Below are positions 1-10,599 of a stretch of DNA of 64,000 bases, one piece after another. The number at the start of each line of letters is the position of its first letter. Position 1 is the first letter of the stretch. The DNA is from Linanthus parryae (taxonomy: Eukaryota > Streptophyta > Magnoliopsida > Ericales > Polemoniaceae). The stretch spans positions 74,999,495-75,063,494 of the forward strand of contig JALGPY010000005.1 of the NCBI GenBank assembly GCA_023055425.1. Direction: 5' to 3'. The position numbers and the translations under genes were made by a program. The notes under the pieces are model-generated. The model ran no database searches. It was not told where the DNA came from and saw nothing but the letters and a program-made list of their open reading frames with translations.

Positions 1-303
1 CTTGCAACAAATGTTACTATAAATACTAACATACAGATCAACTACCTCATAATGCACAACAACCAAGCACCATTGCTTTGTCCCATAAGCTTTGTTTGCA
101 CCTCGCAAGAAGAATTCATCCAAGCCTCAAAGTTTGTATCGCCTTCAAACATATAAACAAGAAATGACACTCTGTGCAATAGTCGATCTGCCAACACTAC
201 CGGTGAGAATTTTCTTCAGTAATTAACAATCACTCCCAGCTTAGTAATGCAGCTTTCCCAACAGTTTCGCTTTGGATTGTATGATTTTTATGAGTAACTG
301 CAG

Positions 304-944
304 GCTACAACACGCGAGATTTGGGTACAAGCCACCGTTCACGCTTTACCAACAAATCAGCAAGCATGGTATTACGCATGCAAGTTGTGCAATCGTGTTG
401 CAAATCGTTATCCAAACAACAGATTCCAATGCTCTGCTTGTCAAAATAATGATTGTGATGCTATACCGTGGTACGTAATGACACCAACAAGCATTACGCT
501 GTAGACTGTATCGACCTAATTTTACACAACATCAATTTAACACCTTTTTTCAAAGAGGACACGAAATCTAACTGCCAAATGTTGTTTTTTTGCTTGTTTC
601 TCCCCAGGGGACGTATAACTGTGCAACTTCATGATGGTAGTGCTGAACTCCAGGTACGCATCTTCGGACAGTCAGTAGACACTGTGTTGGGGATAAATGC
701 AACAACCATGTCATCAATGTCGGCTGAGGTATGAAACAAAATTTCTCGATTTAAAATTATACCCCATACCCAAATAGCTTATTATATTCGGCACTGTGAT
801 TGTTTCAAGGAACAACAAAGCGTGCTTGAGTCCGTGAACACGAACAGCGGCGCAAGAAGATTTTACTTCCTCCTGTCCCGGTGCACCAATGGAAATGTAT
901 TTCCAGTGAATGGTTGGACCGTACGCTATGTAGTTGAAGCTTGA
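304..944 (+). CDS. RPA70-like single-strand DNA-binding protein, C-terminal exons (5' part outside or unresolved)
   Basis: Three exons join in phase: 304-470, 608-728 and 810-944, ending at TGA 942-944. The first exon follows a CAG acceptor and encodes a zinc-ribbon OB fold: EIWVQATVHAL, then WYYACKLCN and FQCSACQNN, a C-x2-C / C-x2-C pair as in the third DNA-binding domain of RPA70. The second exon gives a beta-rich OB segment (RITVQLHDGSAELQVRIFG), and the third gives the C-terminal tail. Known role of the family: binding single-stranded DNA in replication and repair; plant Helitrons also carry RPA-like genes. An extra exon ending at a GTGAG donor at 209-210 would add MTLCAIVDLPTLP in phase 0. 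The N-terminal OB folds are not seen. With a Helitron-type end at 5598 downstream, this may be transposon cargo rather than the host RPA gene. Family call fairly sure; exon borders read by eye. Confidence 0.65.
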
Positions 945-1705
945 TGCACGCTTACACATAAAAACATGGCCCCATCGACGAACTAATTAAGAAAATATGC
1001 CATTATCGTCTTTTATGTTATTGTAATGTAATCAACGCTCTGTTATCAGTGAATGTCCACGTAATATTGTAGTTTGGTCTGCATAATATGATGTCCCCAC
1101 TACATTTGTTACACATTTTATCTTTAATTGCAAAGTCAAATATGCGGTACAATAGCGAATTAATATAAAACACATGCTAGGACGAATAAAAATCCAATCC
1201 CTGATTTTAACGGCGATGTAGACGGCCATCTACAAGATTAAACTCAAATCATAAATGCAACAATAGTTCGGATAGCTATTGAAATTGTATTAAACCACGC
1301 TCTTGTGGCAGTGTCAACAACAACTGCACGTATACTATTACAGGGAGAAATTCTGGCTGGGCATCATAACACATTAATCGCTTATGCTTCTAAGTGCAAG
1401 TAGATCGCACTGGAGTGTTTTTACAAGTTATATTTGCTTAAATTCTTTTTGTGGCATTGTAAATCGTTCGATGCACGCGTCATCCTACAAATATATCATT
1501 GAAATTAGATGAGGTGTTTTGCAACACACCACTACCCGCAAGATGAATAAAATACAATTAACCCTGAATTTAGTTTTCAGAGCCCTTTAGGAAAGAGATC
1601 CCAAGTCCATACTTGTGTATGTGCTAATTATTTGCAATTCTCGTATTAAGTTACAATTTTTCGGATCATCGATATTGTTATTGGGAAAAAAATTTTTTAA
1701 ACATT
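945..1705. other. Intergenic, nothing recognised
   Basis: AT-rich spacer between the RPA-like gene and the convergent F-box gene. It presumably holds the 3' ends of both transcripts. No repeat, RNA gene or supported ORF was seen. Confidence 0.5.
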
Positions 1706-3459
1706 TTAGTTATGAGGAAATATCTCATAAATAAAGTCCACTTCCCTATCACATCTACAAGCATCACACAATATATTGTCTTCGTTGCGCGCCCATCCTG
1801 ATCTCCACCTGTGTTGGGGTTGCGATGCGCAGCAACGTTGTTTCTCCATCTGTATGATTGGATTTTTAATCCAGATGCTCCTTAAAATTGACTTAACCTT
1901 TTGCCGGTACTCCTCCAATTTTGTCTCTATCTCCTTGTCTTTTGTCATTCCACGGAACAACTCGATTCCCTTCTCACGGTATTTGTCTCCACTCAACACC
2001 AAAATGATAAAAATTATGTAACGTGCTTCTCCAAGTCTAGCTTCTGCTGCTTTTTGTAAGGCGTCTAAGCCATCACTATATCGGCACAAACTGAAGTAAT
2101 CAATCTAAAATTAAAAAAAAAAGAAAAAAAAATGTACGTCAGTTTATGTCACTTCACAACGATTAACTTAGCTTTTCTTCTTGCTCCACGTTATGATAAA
2201 TCAATAGAACTGCCGCTTACCATTCCTTGCCTAAAGAGAGCTTCTGGGTTCCCACTGTCATTGCATCTCTTCATAAAACGCGAGAATCTCCAAATCCACT
2301 GCTGACTCGACCGCCATGGAACGACAGGGAACTTCTTAAGTGACACCTTCTCGTATACACAATTATAATTAGATGCTTCATTGAACATCTTCAAACTGCA
2401 ACATGTTGCAAAAAATTGCAGATAATCATCAAACTGGAAAGGGGTGAAAGTGTCTTTGCATCAAGTTAAGGGGGTGAAAGTGTCCTTTACCCCCTATAAT
2501 ATGGTAAAGTTTTCAGATTAATCCCTCATCATCTAATGTGTTTCCATTAATTAGGGGTTATTGTTTGAAATAGACTAAACAAGAGGATATTCAGAAATCA
2601 AAATACATATGTTCTGAAACTGGTGATCGCCTCCTATTGCTGCCACCACCAACACCTAAAAAATGAGCTTTTGCTCAACAGACACTACTTCATTGCTCGA
2701 AATTGAGAGCTAGGAAGACAGCGGATCAAAAATTGGCTTATCGTGTTTATTAAAATGTAAGAACATAGACATAATCTCTGTCTTCAATCTCTATGTCCAG
2801 TGGCACTCTTACATGGAAACCAACACCCACTCGAATTTTGAAAGTTGCAATTTTTACGCTATATTTATTTATTTAATTATATTAGCCCCCACTCAAAGTT
2901 TTAATATTCACAACATTTAGCCTACATTCTATTAATATAATTGCATTAGCCCCCACTCGTATTATATATTCACTTCAACAATCTATCAATTCGTCATTTT
3001 AGCTATTAAATACTTCAAAATTTATCAAAAGATCCGTCATTAAACTTGAAATTTTTCTTGTACTCACTCGGCCAAATTCTAAATCCGCCCATGTCCGTGT
3101 CTAAGCTTTTATATAGACAAAAAAACACACTGGGTCATGTACACAAACATGTTAAGTGAAAATAGAAAAGTCTCCAACTCTATCGGTATGATTTGATAAA
3201 ATTCTTCTTATTCTAATACTATTCCTATTGATATTCAGATTAAGCTTTGAATATTATTAATATTAAACGAAACAAAGGAGATAGAGAAAGAGAAAAACAT
3301 AGGATATTACCTTTTCTTTGCGGTGAACAAATCATCAGACGAACAAGATCCCAAAATCGCCAAGATTTCTGTGATTAACTCTTTCGGGAGTGAGTTGATG
3401 GTGGAGGAATTGCTCTCCTTTGTGTTCGTTCTTCTTACGGATGACCTCAGCGGCGCCAT
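1706..3459 (-). CDS. F-box protein of the At1g67623/At2g35280-like family, three exons
   Basis: Exons on the minus strand are 3459-3311, 2395-2221 and 2104-1706, with introns of 915 and 116 bp, GT-AG borders and matching phases (149, 175 and 399 nt), giving 240 residues and a stop. Residues 1-50 hold a short F-box (INSLPKELITEILAILGSCS, then DDLFTAKKS). The middle exon gives the FNEASNYNCVYEKVSL and KKFPVVPW segment and NPEALFRQGM; the last exon gives YFSLCRYSDGLDALQKAAEA and a C-terminal CDACRCDREVDF cysteine motif. This order is typical of the small plant F-box family that links substrates to SCF ubiquitin ligases through SKP1; the substrate is unknown. The start is the ATG at 3459, 90 bp below a TATA box. 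No stop or frameshift was found. It lies within the possible Helitron segment. Confidence 0.75.
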
Positions 3460-3548
3460 GGTTGTGTTGAAAATAGCTAATCGTGTTCTTGTTCTTGGTG
3501 CTGCTGCACTTCAGAGAGAGTTGATAGAAAATAATACGTGGAGGGTGG

Positions 3549-3556
3549 TTTATATA
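3549..3556 (-). promoter_or_regulatory. TATA box of the F-box gene
   Basis: Minus-strand TATATAAA lies 90 bp upstream of the ATG at 3459, a normal spacing for a plant core promoter. Confidence 0.55.
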
Positions 3557-4010
3557 GAGAGTTGGTGCATGTATATAGATAAGTCTTCGGTACAAATAAT
3601 GAGTATCAATCTGTATCTTACATATCAAGTTTCCTACATTCAGCGAACACCGCTACGCTTTCATCCTATGCAGATGGTTGCTTCCAACAATTATCCAATG
3701 TATGCCTATTAAAGAAAACAGCTGAAGTACTGTGTTTCATTTTATTGCCACACATACAGTGTCAATTCGTTCCTTCGTCGCTCATTGTTTGCCAAATATA
3801 ATATCTGTGCCAATCTATAAATAACATAATCTAATACATTATTCTGATCGAGTATTAAGTCATGAAAAAAACAAAAGCTGTATTGATTCGCAAAATATAG
3901 ACTACGATAACATTAGTTCATAACTCCATTACAAAGCAAACATTACCAAGTTCAACATTACTGCTCATGAGGCATACTAAAATTCACCATAACATAACAC
4001 ACAGAGGACT
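3557..4010. other. Intergenic, nothing recognised
   Basis: Upstream flank of the F-box gene and downstream flank of the next minus-strand ORF. No further feature was seen. Confidence 0.45.
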
Positions 4011-4451
4011 CTATACTCTTGGTTTCTTTTTGCACGACTCTTGAGCATCTTCCTCAGTCTTCTTTCTCTTGCCACCCTTCTCTGGTGCCGCATTCAGTGG
4101 AACAATTGATCTTGTCACCTGCAAATCTTCGCTACCTTTGGCTATCACTTTTTGCTTCTCTTTCCTGCTTGAACTGGAAGAACGCGAGCCAGAACCCTTC
4201 AGCTTCGGCGGATATGACGAGGCCGTGTCAATTCCCCAGAAGTCATCTTCTTCCTCCGCATCTGAGTACACCGTAGTCTCCGATCCCTTCCCGACCACAT
4301 AACCGTGTTCAGCCCAACTCTCCCACTCAGATTCGTCGTTTGTGAATTCTTCCTCACTCTGATATTCTTTACTTTTCCTCATCTTCTCCTTGCTCTTCAT
4401 CTTAGCAGTCTTTCTCTCTTTGTCATCGGTATTTTCCTTACCAGAGTCCAT
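4011..4451 (-). CDS. Hypothetical 146-residue charged, probably nuclear protein
   Basis: A single-exon ORF on the minus strand. It begins MDSGKENTDDKERK and is rich in lysine, glutamate and serine, with basic runs near the N-terminus (KSKEKMRKSKE), an acidic patch with tryptophans (ESEWESWAEHG and DAEEEDDFWGID), a serine run, and a basic tail (GKRKKTEEDAQ ... KKKPRV). Two basic clusters look like nuclear localisation signals. I recognise no domain. A TATAAAAG box lies 40 bp upstream of the ATG, which favours a real transcribed unit. It could be a captured gene fragment in a Helitron. Low-complexity composition means homology searches may be uninformative. Confidence 0.45.
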   Translation of the reverse strand: MDSGKENTDDKERKTAKMKSKEKMRKSKEYQSEEEFTNDESEWESWAEHGYVVGKGSETTVYSDAEEEDDFWGIDTASSYPPKLKGSGSRSSSSSRKEKQKVIAKGSEDLQVTRSIVPLNAAPEKGGKRKKTEEDAQESCKKKPRV

Positions 4452-4490
4452 TGAATTACAGTATGTTGTAACTTAGGCCAACTGCTTATA

Positions 4491-4498
4491 CTTTTATA
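4491..4498 (-). promoter_or_regulatory. TATA box of the charged-protein ORF
   Basis: Minus-strand TATAAAAG lies 40 bp upstream of the ATG at 4451. Confidence 0.45.
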
Positions 4499-4538
4499 CC
4501 AGAAGTAAGTAAGGACGTCAAAAGACCATAGCAAGTTT

Positions 4539-5027
4539 TCATGTCCTTTAATTAAACTGATAGACATGATTACTTAGACAGACACATCTTCAGTAAATGT
4601 CATCTGCAGGACAGGTCAATCAACCACCAAACACTGCAAACCCTACTCAATCTACTTAAGAAATCTTCGATGCACATCAAGCAATGCATCTAAATGATGA
4701 AACCTAAAGCAGAAGGAGAGAGATGGTGACTCATTGGGAAAGATAATAGGCGTTGACAATGGAATAGATTGTGCATGAACTGTTAATACATAGCATCCGT
4801 TCATGTCCTCTCATTGAACTGATTGACATGCATATTCACACAAACCCATCTCCAATAAATGCAACCTGCAAGACAGGTGAATCAAGCACAAGATACTGCA
4901 AGCCCAACTCAATCTACTCAATAAATCTTCAATTTAAATCAAGCAATGCATGTAAATGATGAAACCCAAACCAGAAGGACATAGATGTTGGGTGGTTGGA
5001 GAAGATAACAAGCATTGACATTGGAAA
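4539..5027. repeat. Diverged tandem direct repeat, two units of about 220 bp
   Basis: Unit 1 (about 4539-4762) and unit 2 (about 4803-5027) share an ordered series of blocks: a CATGTCCT start, GACAGGT, CTCAATCTACT, CAAGCAATGCAT, AAATGATGAAACC, and a TTGACA-TTGGA-like end. Overall similarity by eye is about three quarters. No coding content was seen. Position inside the possible Helitron 3' region fits the tandem repeats often found there. Confidence 0.6.
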
Positions 5028-5567
5028 GTAGCATGTTATAAGTATGATTTTGTTAGGCTCAGAGAGCTCATGATTCTCATAAGAGAGCAAAATAAGATAA
5101 TTATAGATATCAATTAAAAACACAAAGAAAATTCCCGATACCTATCTCACGAACATTGAATATCTGAAAGCACTGCATTATATCAGCCGCTAGAAGTTTC
5201 CCAAGTTTGACTGCACAACCCATATATTATGTAGTTACAGCCCGATAATAAGGAAGATTGCCGAACTATATCATTGTAAAACATAGTACTCAATATATGT
5301 TGCCAAATAGACAACACCCAATTCAAAGGCAGGCGCAACCAATATCTATGTGGCCAATTTAAGTTGCCATCAATGACACGTTCGTCTACTACTCCTGTAC
5401 TACCTCACTATGATGCTGAAATACTCTATGCCTACTATCTCGTTATTCTAATCTCGTGACTATACAATGTAATACAAATGTGATGCATCCAAACGCGGTA
5501 CGTAAGAATCCTGCATTAGCAAATGTATATCTCCACCCATCGGACAAGCAAACATGCCAAGGCCACA
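5028..5567. other. Spacer before the Helitron-type terminus
   Basis: No gene or repeat was recognised in this stretch. Confidence 0.4.
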
Positions 5568-5598
5568 CCGCGCGCAACGCGCGCGGGGTGGAACCTAG
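5568..5598 (+). mobile_element. Helitron-type 3' terminus
   Basis: A GC-rich hairpin (left arm CCGCGCG, loop region CAA, right arm CGCGCGG at 5568-5586) is followed 8 bases later by CTAG at 5595-5598 and then T. Hairpin plus CTRR|T is the diagnostic end of plant Helitrons, which insert between A and T without target duplication. The matching 5' TC end is not identifiable, so it may lie left of the window. The RPA-like gene on the same strand supports the call. Confidence 0.6.
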
Positions 5599-5599
5599 T

Positions 5600-8500
5600 A
5601 GTTATAAAAATAAATTAACTAGTGATTTTGCTACGAAAGTAATATGAGGCAAGTCGTGATAAAAGTAGTAGACTTGGACTTCGTGTCAAAACAAAAAAAC
5701 AAATTAGGAGTAAGATTATTGTTTCAACAGCTCTGCATGTGCGAAAAGAACGATTCGTTCAAATTGTCGCGGAATCTTCCTAAATAGGAGTAGTCATGTA
5801 ATTCATTAGTTGCATTATATCACCAGGTCATATACTTTTGATGTTATATATTTGATGTTATATATTAAAGTAATTAAACTCTACAACACCATGAGAAGAT
5901 TACAATTAGTTGGAACTAAAATTCTTATATTCACAGCTCTTGCATCGTTTTGTTAACCAAATATCTAGGTTGAGGTGACCCATTGAATATTGCGGATACA
6001 TTTATCCGTCGTATAATTTATAAGAGAATTTAGAAATTTAATTTTAATAATGTTATTGTAGACTAAACATTTGGTTATGCGGTTTTTCGTTTAACGTCAA
6101 GATAGTTTCACACAAAAAAAAAAAAAAAAAAAACATAATTTTTTGCTTTGGCTATTTTACTATGAATTTTGTATGAATTATTTCTTTTGCTACATAAATA
6201 CTCAATATTCATTGAAATGTGAATCATGTCAAATTCCAAAAAGTAATAATTGATATACAATTGATGTCTGTGAACAATAACTATCTTAATTTTTAATTAG
6301 TCAATTTCTGCTACATTGTTGGCATTCGAAACTCATATAAAATGAATGTCAATTTTAATTCATAGTGATTTTGATATGACATATACTTAATTAATATATT
6401 TTTATAGTATTTGCAATAGTAACAATTACCATCATTTTTTCAATGTAATACTTCAACTTTCTTAAACAAAAACAATATCTAAATTAGAGTTGTCTTATTT
6501 TTTATAAAATGTACTTTTTAAAATTTAATTTACAGTAAATCTCATACACATTTTGAAACAAAGTTTACATTAACTTAAAGAAATTTACACTTGCATGATG
6601 AGTATTAAAATGACATGTAGCTAAATATTGTTTGTTATGATTTTTTCTTTTTTTAGAATATTTGTTCTATTATTTTTTATTTTTACGACTACCGTCATTT
6701 TTTACGGTCTAATACGCCAGTTTTCTTCAGCAACAAAATAAATTGAATTAAACTTTTAACATTTTTTTAGATAGGTACTTTTTACAATTTGATTTCAGTA
6801 TATCTTATACACTTTTTTAGAGAAAAATTAGGCCTCTCAATTTATGAAGTAATAAATGTTTTGTAACTAAAGTTATCAAATGTACTAATTAATTGTGCTA
6901 GTAAATTAATCATACAAATATGAGTTGTTGGCAATTATGGTGGAGGTTATGTGATGACTAATATGCCATGTTGCACAATAATTTGAAGGAATTTAAACAT
7001 GCCATATAACCATTGGTTAGAAAAAATCCAAATAAGTATGACATATGTATTCATCGTTAATAAGCATGACACATGTCTTCCCCATGGTGCACTTTTCTTC
7101 TTTTATAAATAACTAGGTGTACGCGCTGGACTTTGGAGCATTCGTACATATATTATTTACTTCAATAAAAAAAGATATTTTCGTAAAGTGCCAAGTGTCG
7201 TCCATTAATATAAACAACACCAAGGGCTCAAAGTTGAAAATACAGTGTAATCTGCGAGAGATATTTAAGTAAAGTTCCAATGACATATCTTCTATGGGGA
7301 GTAACGTGATAACTCTCATGTTAGTGAGCTCTGCGATGATGCTAGAGTAATATTTCCGGTTATCTTAAGCGCATAATTCAACGTTTCTTTGACATTGAAG
7401 CTTCACAACTGATTCTTTCACGACTTTTCACAGCAGGTGCTCCTCATAGGCTGGAGGTGAACAATATTTTTTTTAACTCTTTCTCTTTCTTTACAATTCG
7501 TTAATGACTCTACCAATGAAGAAAACAAACAATAAAATTGCAGATTATGTTGACGATATTGAAGCACGAAGTGTGTGTACCCACCATAAAAAGGCTGTAG
7601 TTGAGCAATAATTGATTTTTCATCTCTCTTTCTTTACAACCTATATGATTCTATGAATAAATGATGTAAACAACGGATGAGTTTGTTTTGACGAACAATC
7701 ATTGCAACACAAAGGGTGTGTACCCACCACCATAAGGGCTTCGTTCCTCCGGATGTTAGATGGTTTTTCTGTTCTAGAAGTACGATTGTTAGTGTCACAC
7801 TGTTTGGTAAGAATTTCTGATAGGCTCCATAATAAAGTGGCATTCTAATCTTCAAAACAACTTAACAGAATAAATCTTTCAAACTGAGTAACGTAGAGTT
7901 AGAATTTTGTGGAATTGGAAAAGAAGTCTACTAACAATTATTGATATCTCGTTGCTTTATTCACAGCTCATGGCCTTTGAGCGTCCTTTTAATTTCCATA
8001 TTAGTTTTTACATGATGATCTCCAATAGAGTGGAATCACATTCCAGGATTGAACATACTGGAAGAAATGACTATAATTGATTAAAATGAAACTATAATAA
8101 CATTGTCATATATTTCGTATGCATCGTTTGCAGATGCCTTGGTCTTTGAATTTAAAATACAGTAATTGCTTCAGTGAGTTAAGACGAAGCTATTTTAACA
8201 CTACAAAAATATATTGTGTGCATCTTTTGCAGCTGCCACGACCTTTGATATTAATATTTGGTTCCTTATCGTGGTTTTGTTATGAACTGCAAGAAGGTTC
8301 TCGGACATGATCATACATATAAATGAACAAAATGAATCTTGCAAGAAGAACAATGCACGATACTTCATGGAATAAACGCGAAAATAATTTCACGCATTTA
8401 ATAAAAAATATACTAACACTGTCAAATATTTTGTTCGCTGCCTTCCCAAGTTGCGAAATAGAATAAAATGTTACTCAAATTCAAACACCATTCATTAGGT

Positions 8501-9049
8501 TGTATTCTTTTATACTCTCTATATGTGCCAGAGGAGAGCGAAGTGGTTAAGGCACTGATGAAATATCATGTAGGAGTACTATTTTAGTGAGCAACCCTAA
8601 GAAATTTTATAAGAAAATGACATATCAAGATAGAGAATCTCAATTATGACGGATTCCGAATTGAAATCGATTTAGTGGTGAACTTCATCTGCATCTGGCT
8701 AATAGGTGTACTAATATACTTGATGTAGGAGATAATATCTTGAATATTTTTTAAAATGTGTATTTACACCATAAACAATATGTATACTACCTCAAATGTC
8801 TTAGACTCCCAATTATGTACCAACTCACATCAGTCTATTGTATCACTTCAAAATAAAATTGGATAGTGGTTTGTACCTATTAATAAACTAACAAATGTAC
8901 TTGATAATTTTTTCAAATATTATAATGTGTTCTCTTTCTCCCTCTCTTATTCTCTTCTTTTATATATTCGTAACATGTAATTGAACTTTTAGAAGTACTT
9001 CTAATGAAATTCTTAGTTGACATACGTTATCCTTATATCTAAAATAGTA
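5600..9049. other. AT-rich noncoding DNA with weak internal duplications
   Basis: No convincing gene. There are A or T runs (for example 6113-6132). Two diverged direct-repeat pairs occur: about 7478-7605 with 7620-7745 (sharing TCTCTTTCTTTACAA and GTGTGTACCCACCA), and about 8110-8150 with 8216-8256 (sharing a TGCATCxTTTGCAG-like motif). They may be fragments of a decayed gene or Helitron. Confidence 0.45.
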
Positions 9050-9306
9050 CTACTCTATCCCACCTCTTTTGCACCATTTGACTTTTTCACCCGTAACTGG
9101 GTCACTTTGACCCGGCGATTTGAATCGCAAAACAATGTTATTTTTTCGATAATTTTTTATGATCTTGTAAAATAAGAGTTACTCTACAGCATTAAGAAAA
9201 ATTTATCTAAAAATAGCAAAATTTTGCTATCAAAATCAACGGGTCAAAGTGACCAAGTGAATAGTGATAAAAGTCTAAATAGTGTAAAAGAGGTGGGACA
9301 GAGTGG
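9050..9306. mobile_element. Stowaway-like (Tc1/mariner) MITE
   Basis: 257 bp flanked by TA at 9048-9049 and 9307-9308. Terminal inverted repeats match over about 40 bp: left CTACTCTATCCCACCTCTTT, right (reverse complement) CCACTCTGTCCCACCTCTTT. Stowaway MITEs duplicate TA and have such TIRs. There is no coding content; a Tc1/mariner transposase in trans would be needed. Confidence 0.8.
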
Positions 9307-9308
9307 TA

Positions 9309-10193
9309 GCATATATATAATAAATTTAATTAGATATGTATGTATGTACATATATGTATGTAATTGATATTTTGCATAAAATCAACTTTTTGACACTTAG
9401 GAAACTCTTCTTTATTTAGCAATGTGTAAACTATTTCTTAAAACTCGCATTTATTAAAATAACACTTCTAATAAAAAAATTGATTGACACCTGTTATCAT
9501 TTTATGTGAAAAAATTTATCATATATTTAGAATTTTGAATATATAAAAGTATGTATGGATGTATACTGAGAAACAACATGTCTTACTCTACAAACGAAAC
9601 AATTTTTTTCATTAGGGAAACTCTCCACTTTTTATTTATGTGAAAGTAACTTCTTAAACTCACACATACATTTTTTGAGTGATGGAAAATCACATTTACC
9701 AAGACCATTAATATATCTCGATAGATATTTAACATTATTTTTCAAAGAAAATGTTTTTTCTTGTGTGACATAAAATTGTAGTGAACTTCTATTGTTGCAA
9801 TTTGAGCTTTAAAATCCAATGGATTAGATATTAAATTTATATGAAAACTAATTTCATGATATAAATTTCTGCGACTTTTGCAATGCAATATGATATTTAA
9901 AATTATTATCCTAGGAAAAAGATGTGTAAAATCCTAAGAATAAGGCATTCATTTAAATTCAAAAATAATTTCAAGTTTTCAAAATCATTCATGATACAAT
10001 TAGTACATTTATTACTAGCAAATCAATTGCATATAAGTTATAGAATCATAAAGTTATGGTGTATCATATTGATGTCTACTGAGCATTACGTGGATAAATG
10101 CTCTTATTTGATTAGTAAGATAGTGATTCATGCACATGTGGCATGCCAAATGTCTAGCTTTTGTTTCACATTAATTGACACTTTGTTTTTATA
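9309..10193. other. AT-rich spacer, nothing recognised
   Basis: No supported ORF, RNA or repeat was seen. Confidence 0.4.
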
Positions 10194-10328
10194 GATGATT
10201 CTTACAAAGCAAAAACTTATACTTACAAAGCCACTAATATTATTTGTGCATCTAATGACCAATGAAATTGTACAAATGAAGTTAGCGGTTTTGTAAGAAT
10301 AATTTTTTGCTTTGTAAGAATCATTACC
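10194..10328. mobile_element. MITE, family 1 copy A
   Basis: The left end GATGATTCTTACAAAGC and the right end GCTTTGTAAGAATCATTACC are inverted repeats. Each end carries a second, internal copy of the CTTACAAAGC motif, so the subterminal repeat is about 45 bp. A second member is at 28193-28299. No clear target duplication was found here. Confidence 0.65.
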
Positions 10329-10502
10329 CATTATATTATATAGATATAGATATATATTAAATTCAGTGATTGTTGTTTCACAAATTCGCGTGCAACGCAC
10401 GTTCTTTGCATCTGCTCCCAAAAACATTATACGAAAGAAAAGATGTTGGACAAAGAAAGACATACAAGGTTAAACACTTCATAGGCTTCATTTAATATAT
10501 AG

Positions 10503-10535
10503 TTGGTGTGGAGATAAAATATCTCCTCACACCAA
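10503..10535. other. Strong hairpin in the 3' flank of the P450 gene
   Basis: A near-perfect inverted repeat: arms TTGGTGTGGAGAT and ATCTCCTCACACCAA around a five-base AT loop. It lies about 65-97 bases past the P450 stop codon in transcription order, so it would be in the 3' UTR or just beyond it. It may be a transcript 3'-end structure or the remnant of a small inverted-repeat element. Confidence 0.45.
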
Positions 10536-10599
10536 ATAACTTATTTTGTAAGAAATTTGTATCAAAATATGTAGTAATATTAGTAAGGACGATAAAAGC

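Noticed and set aside
3323..3712. 129-codon ORF on +
   Set aside because: Antisense to the first exon and promoter of the F-box gene, which has a family match and consistent splice sites.
8527..8577. tRNA-Ser-like segment
   Set aside because: Only a D-arm-like GAAGTGGTTAAGGCA was seen; no B box or closing stem.
10386..10401. Second Helitron hairpin (GCGTG-CAA-CGCAC)
   Set aside because: The loop and shape resemble the one at 5568, but no CTRR follows within the usual distance on either strand.
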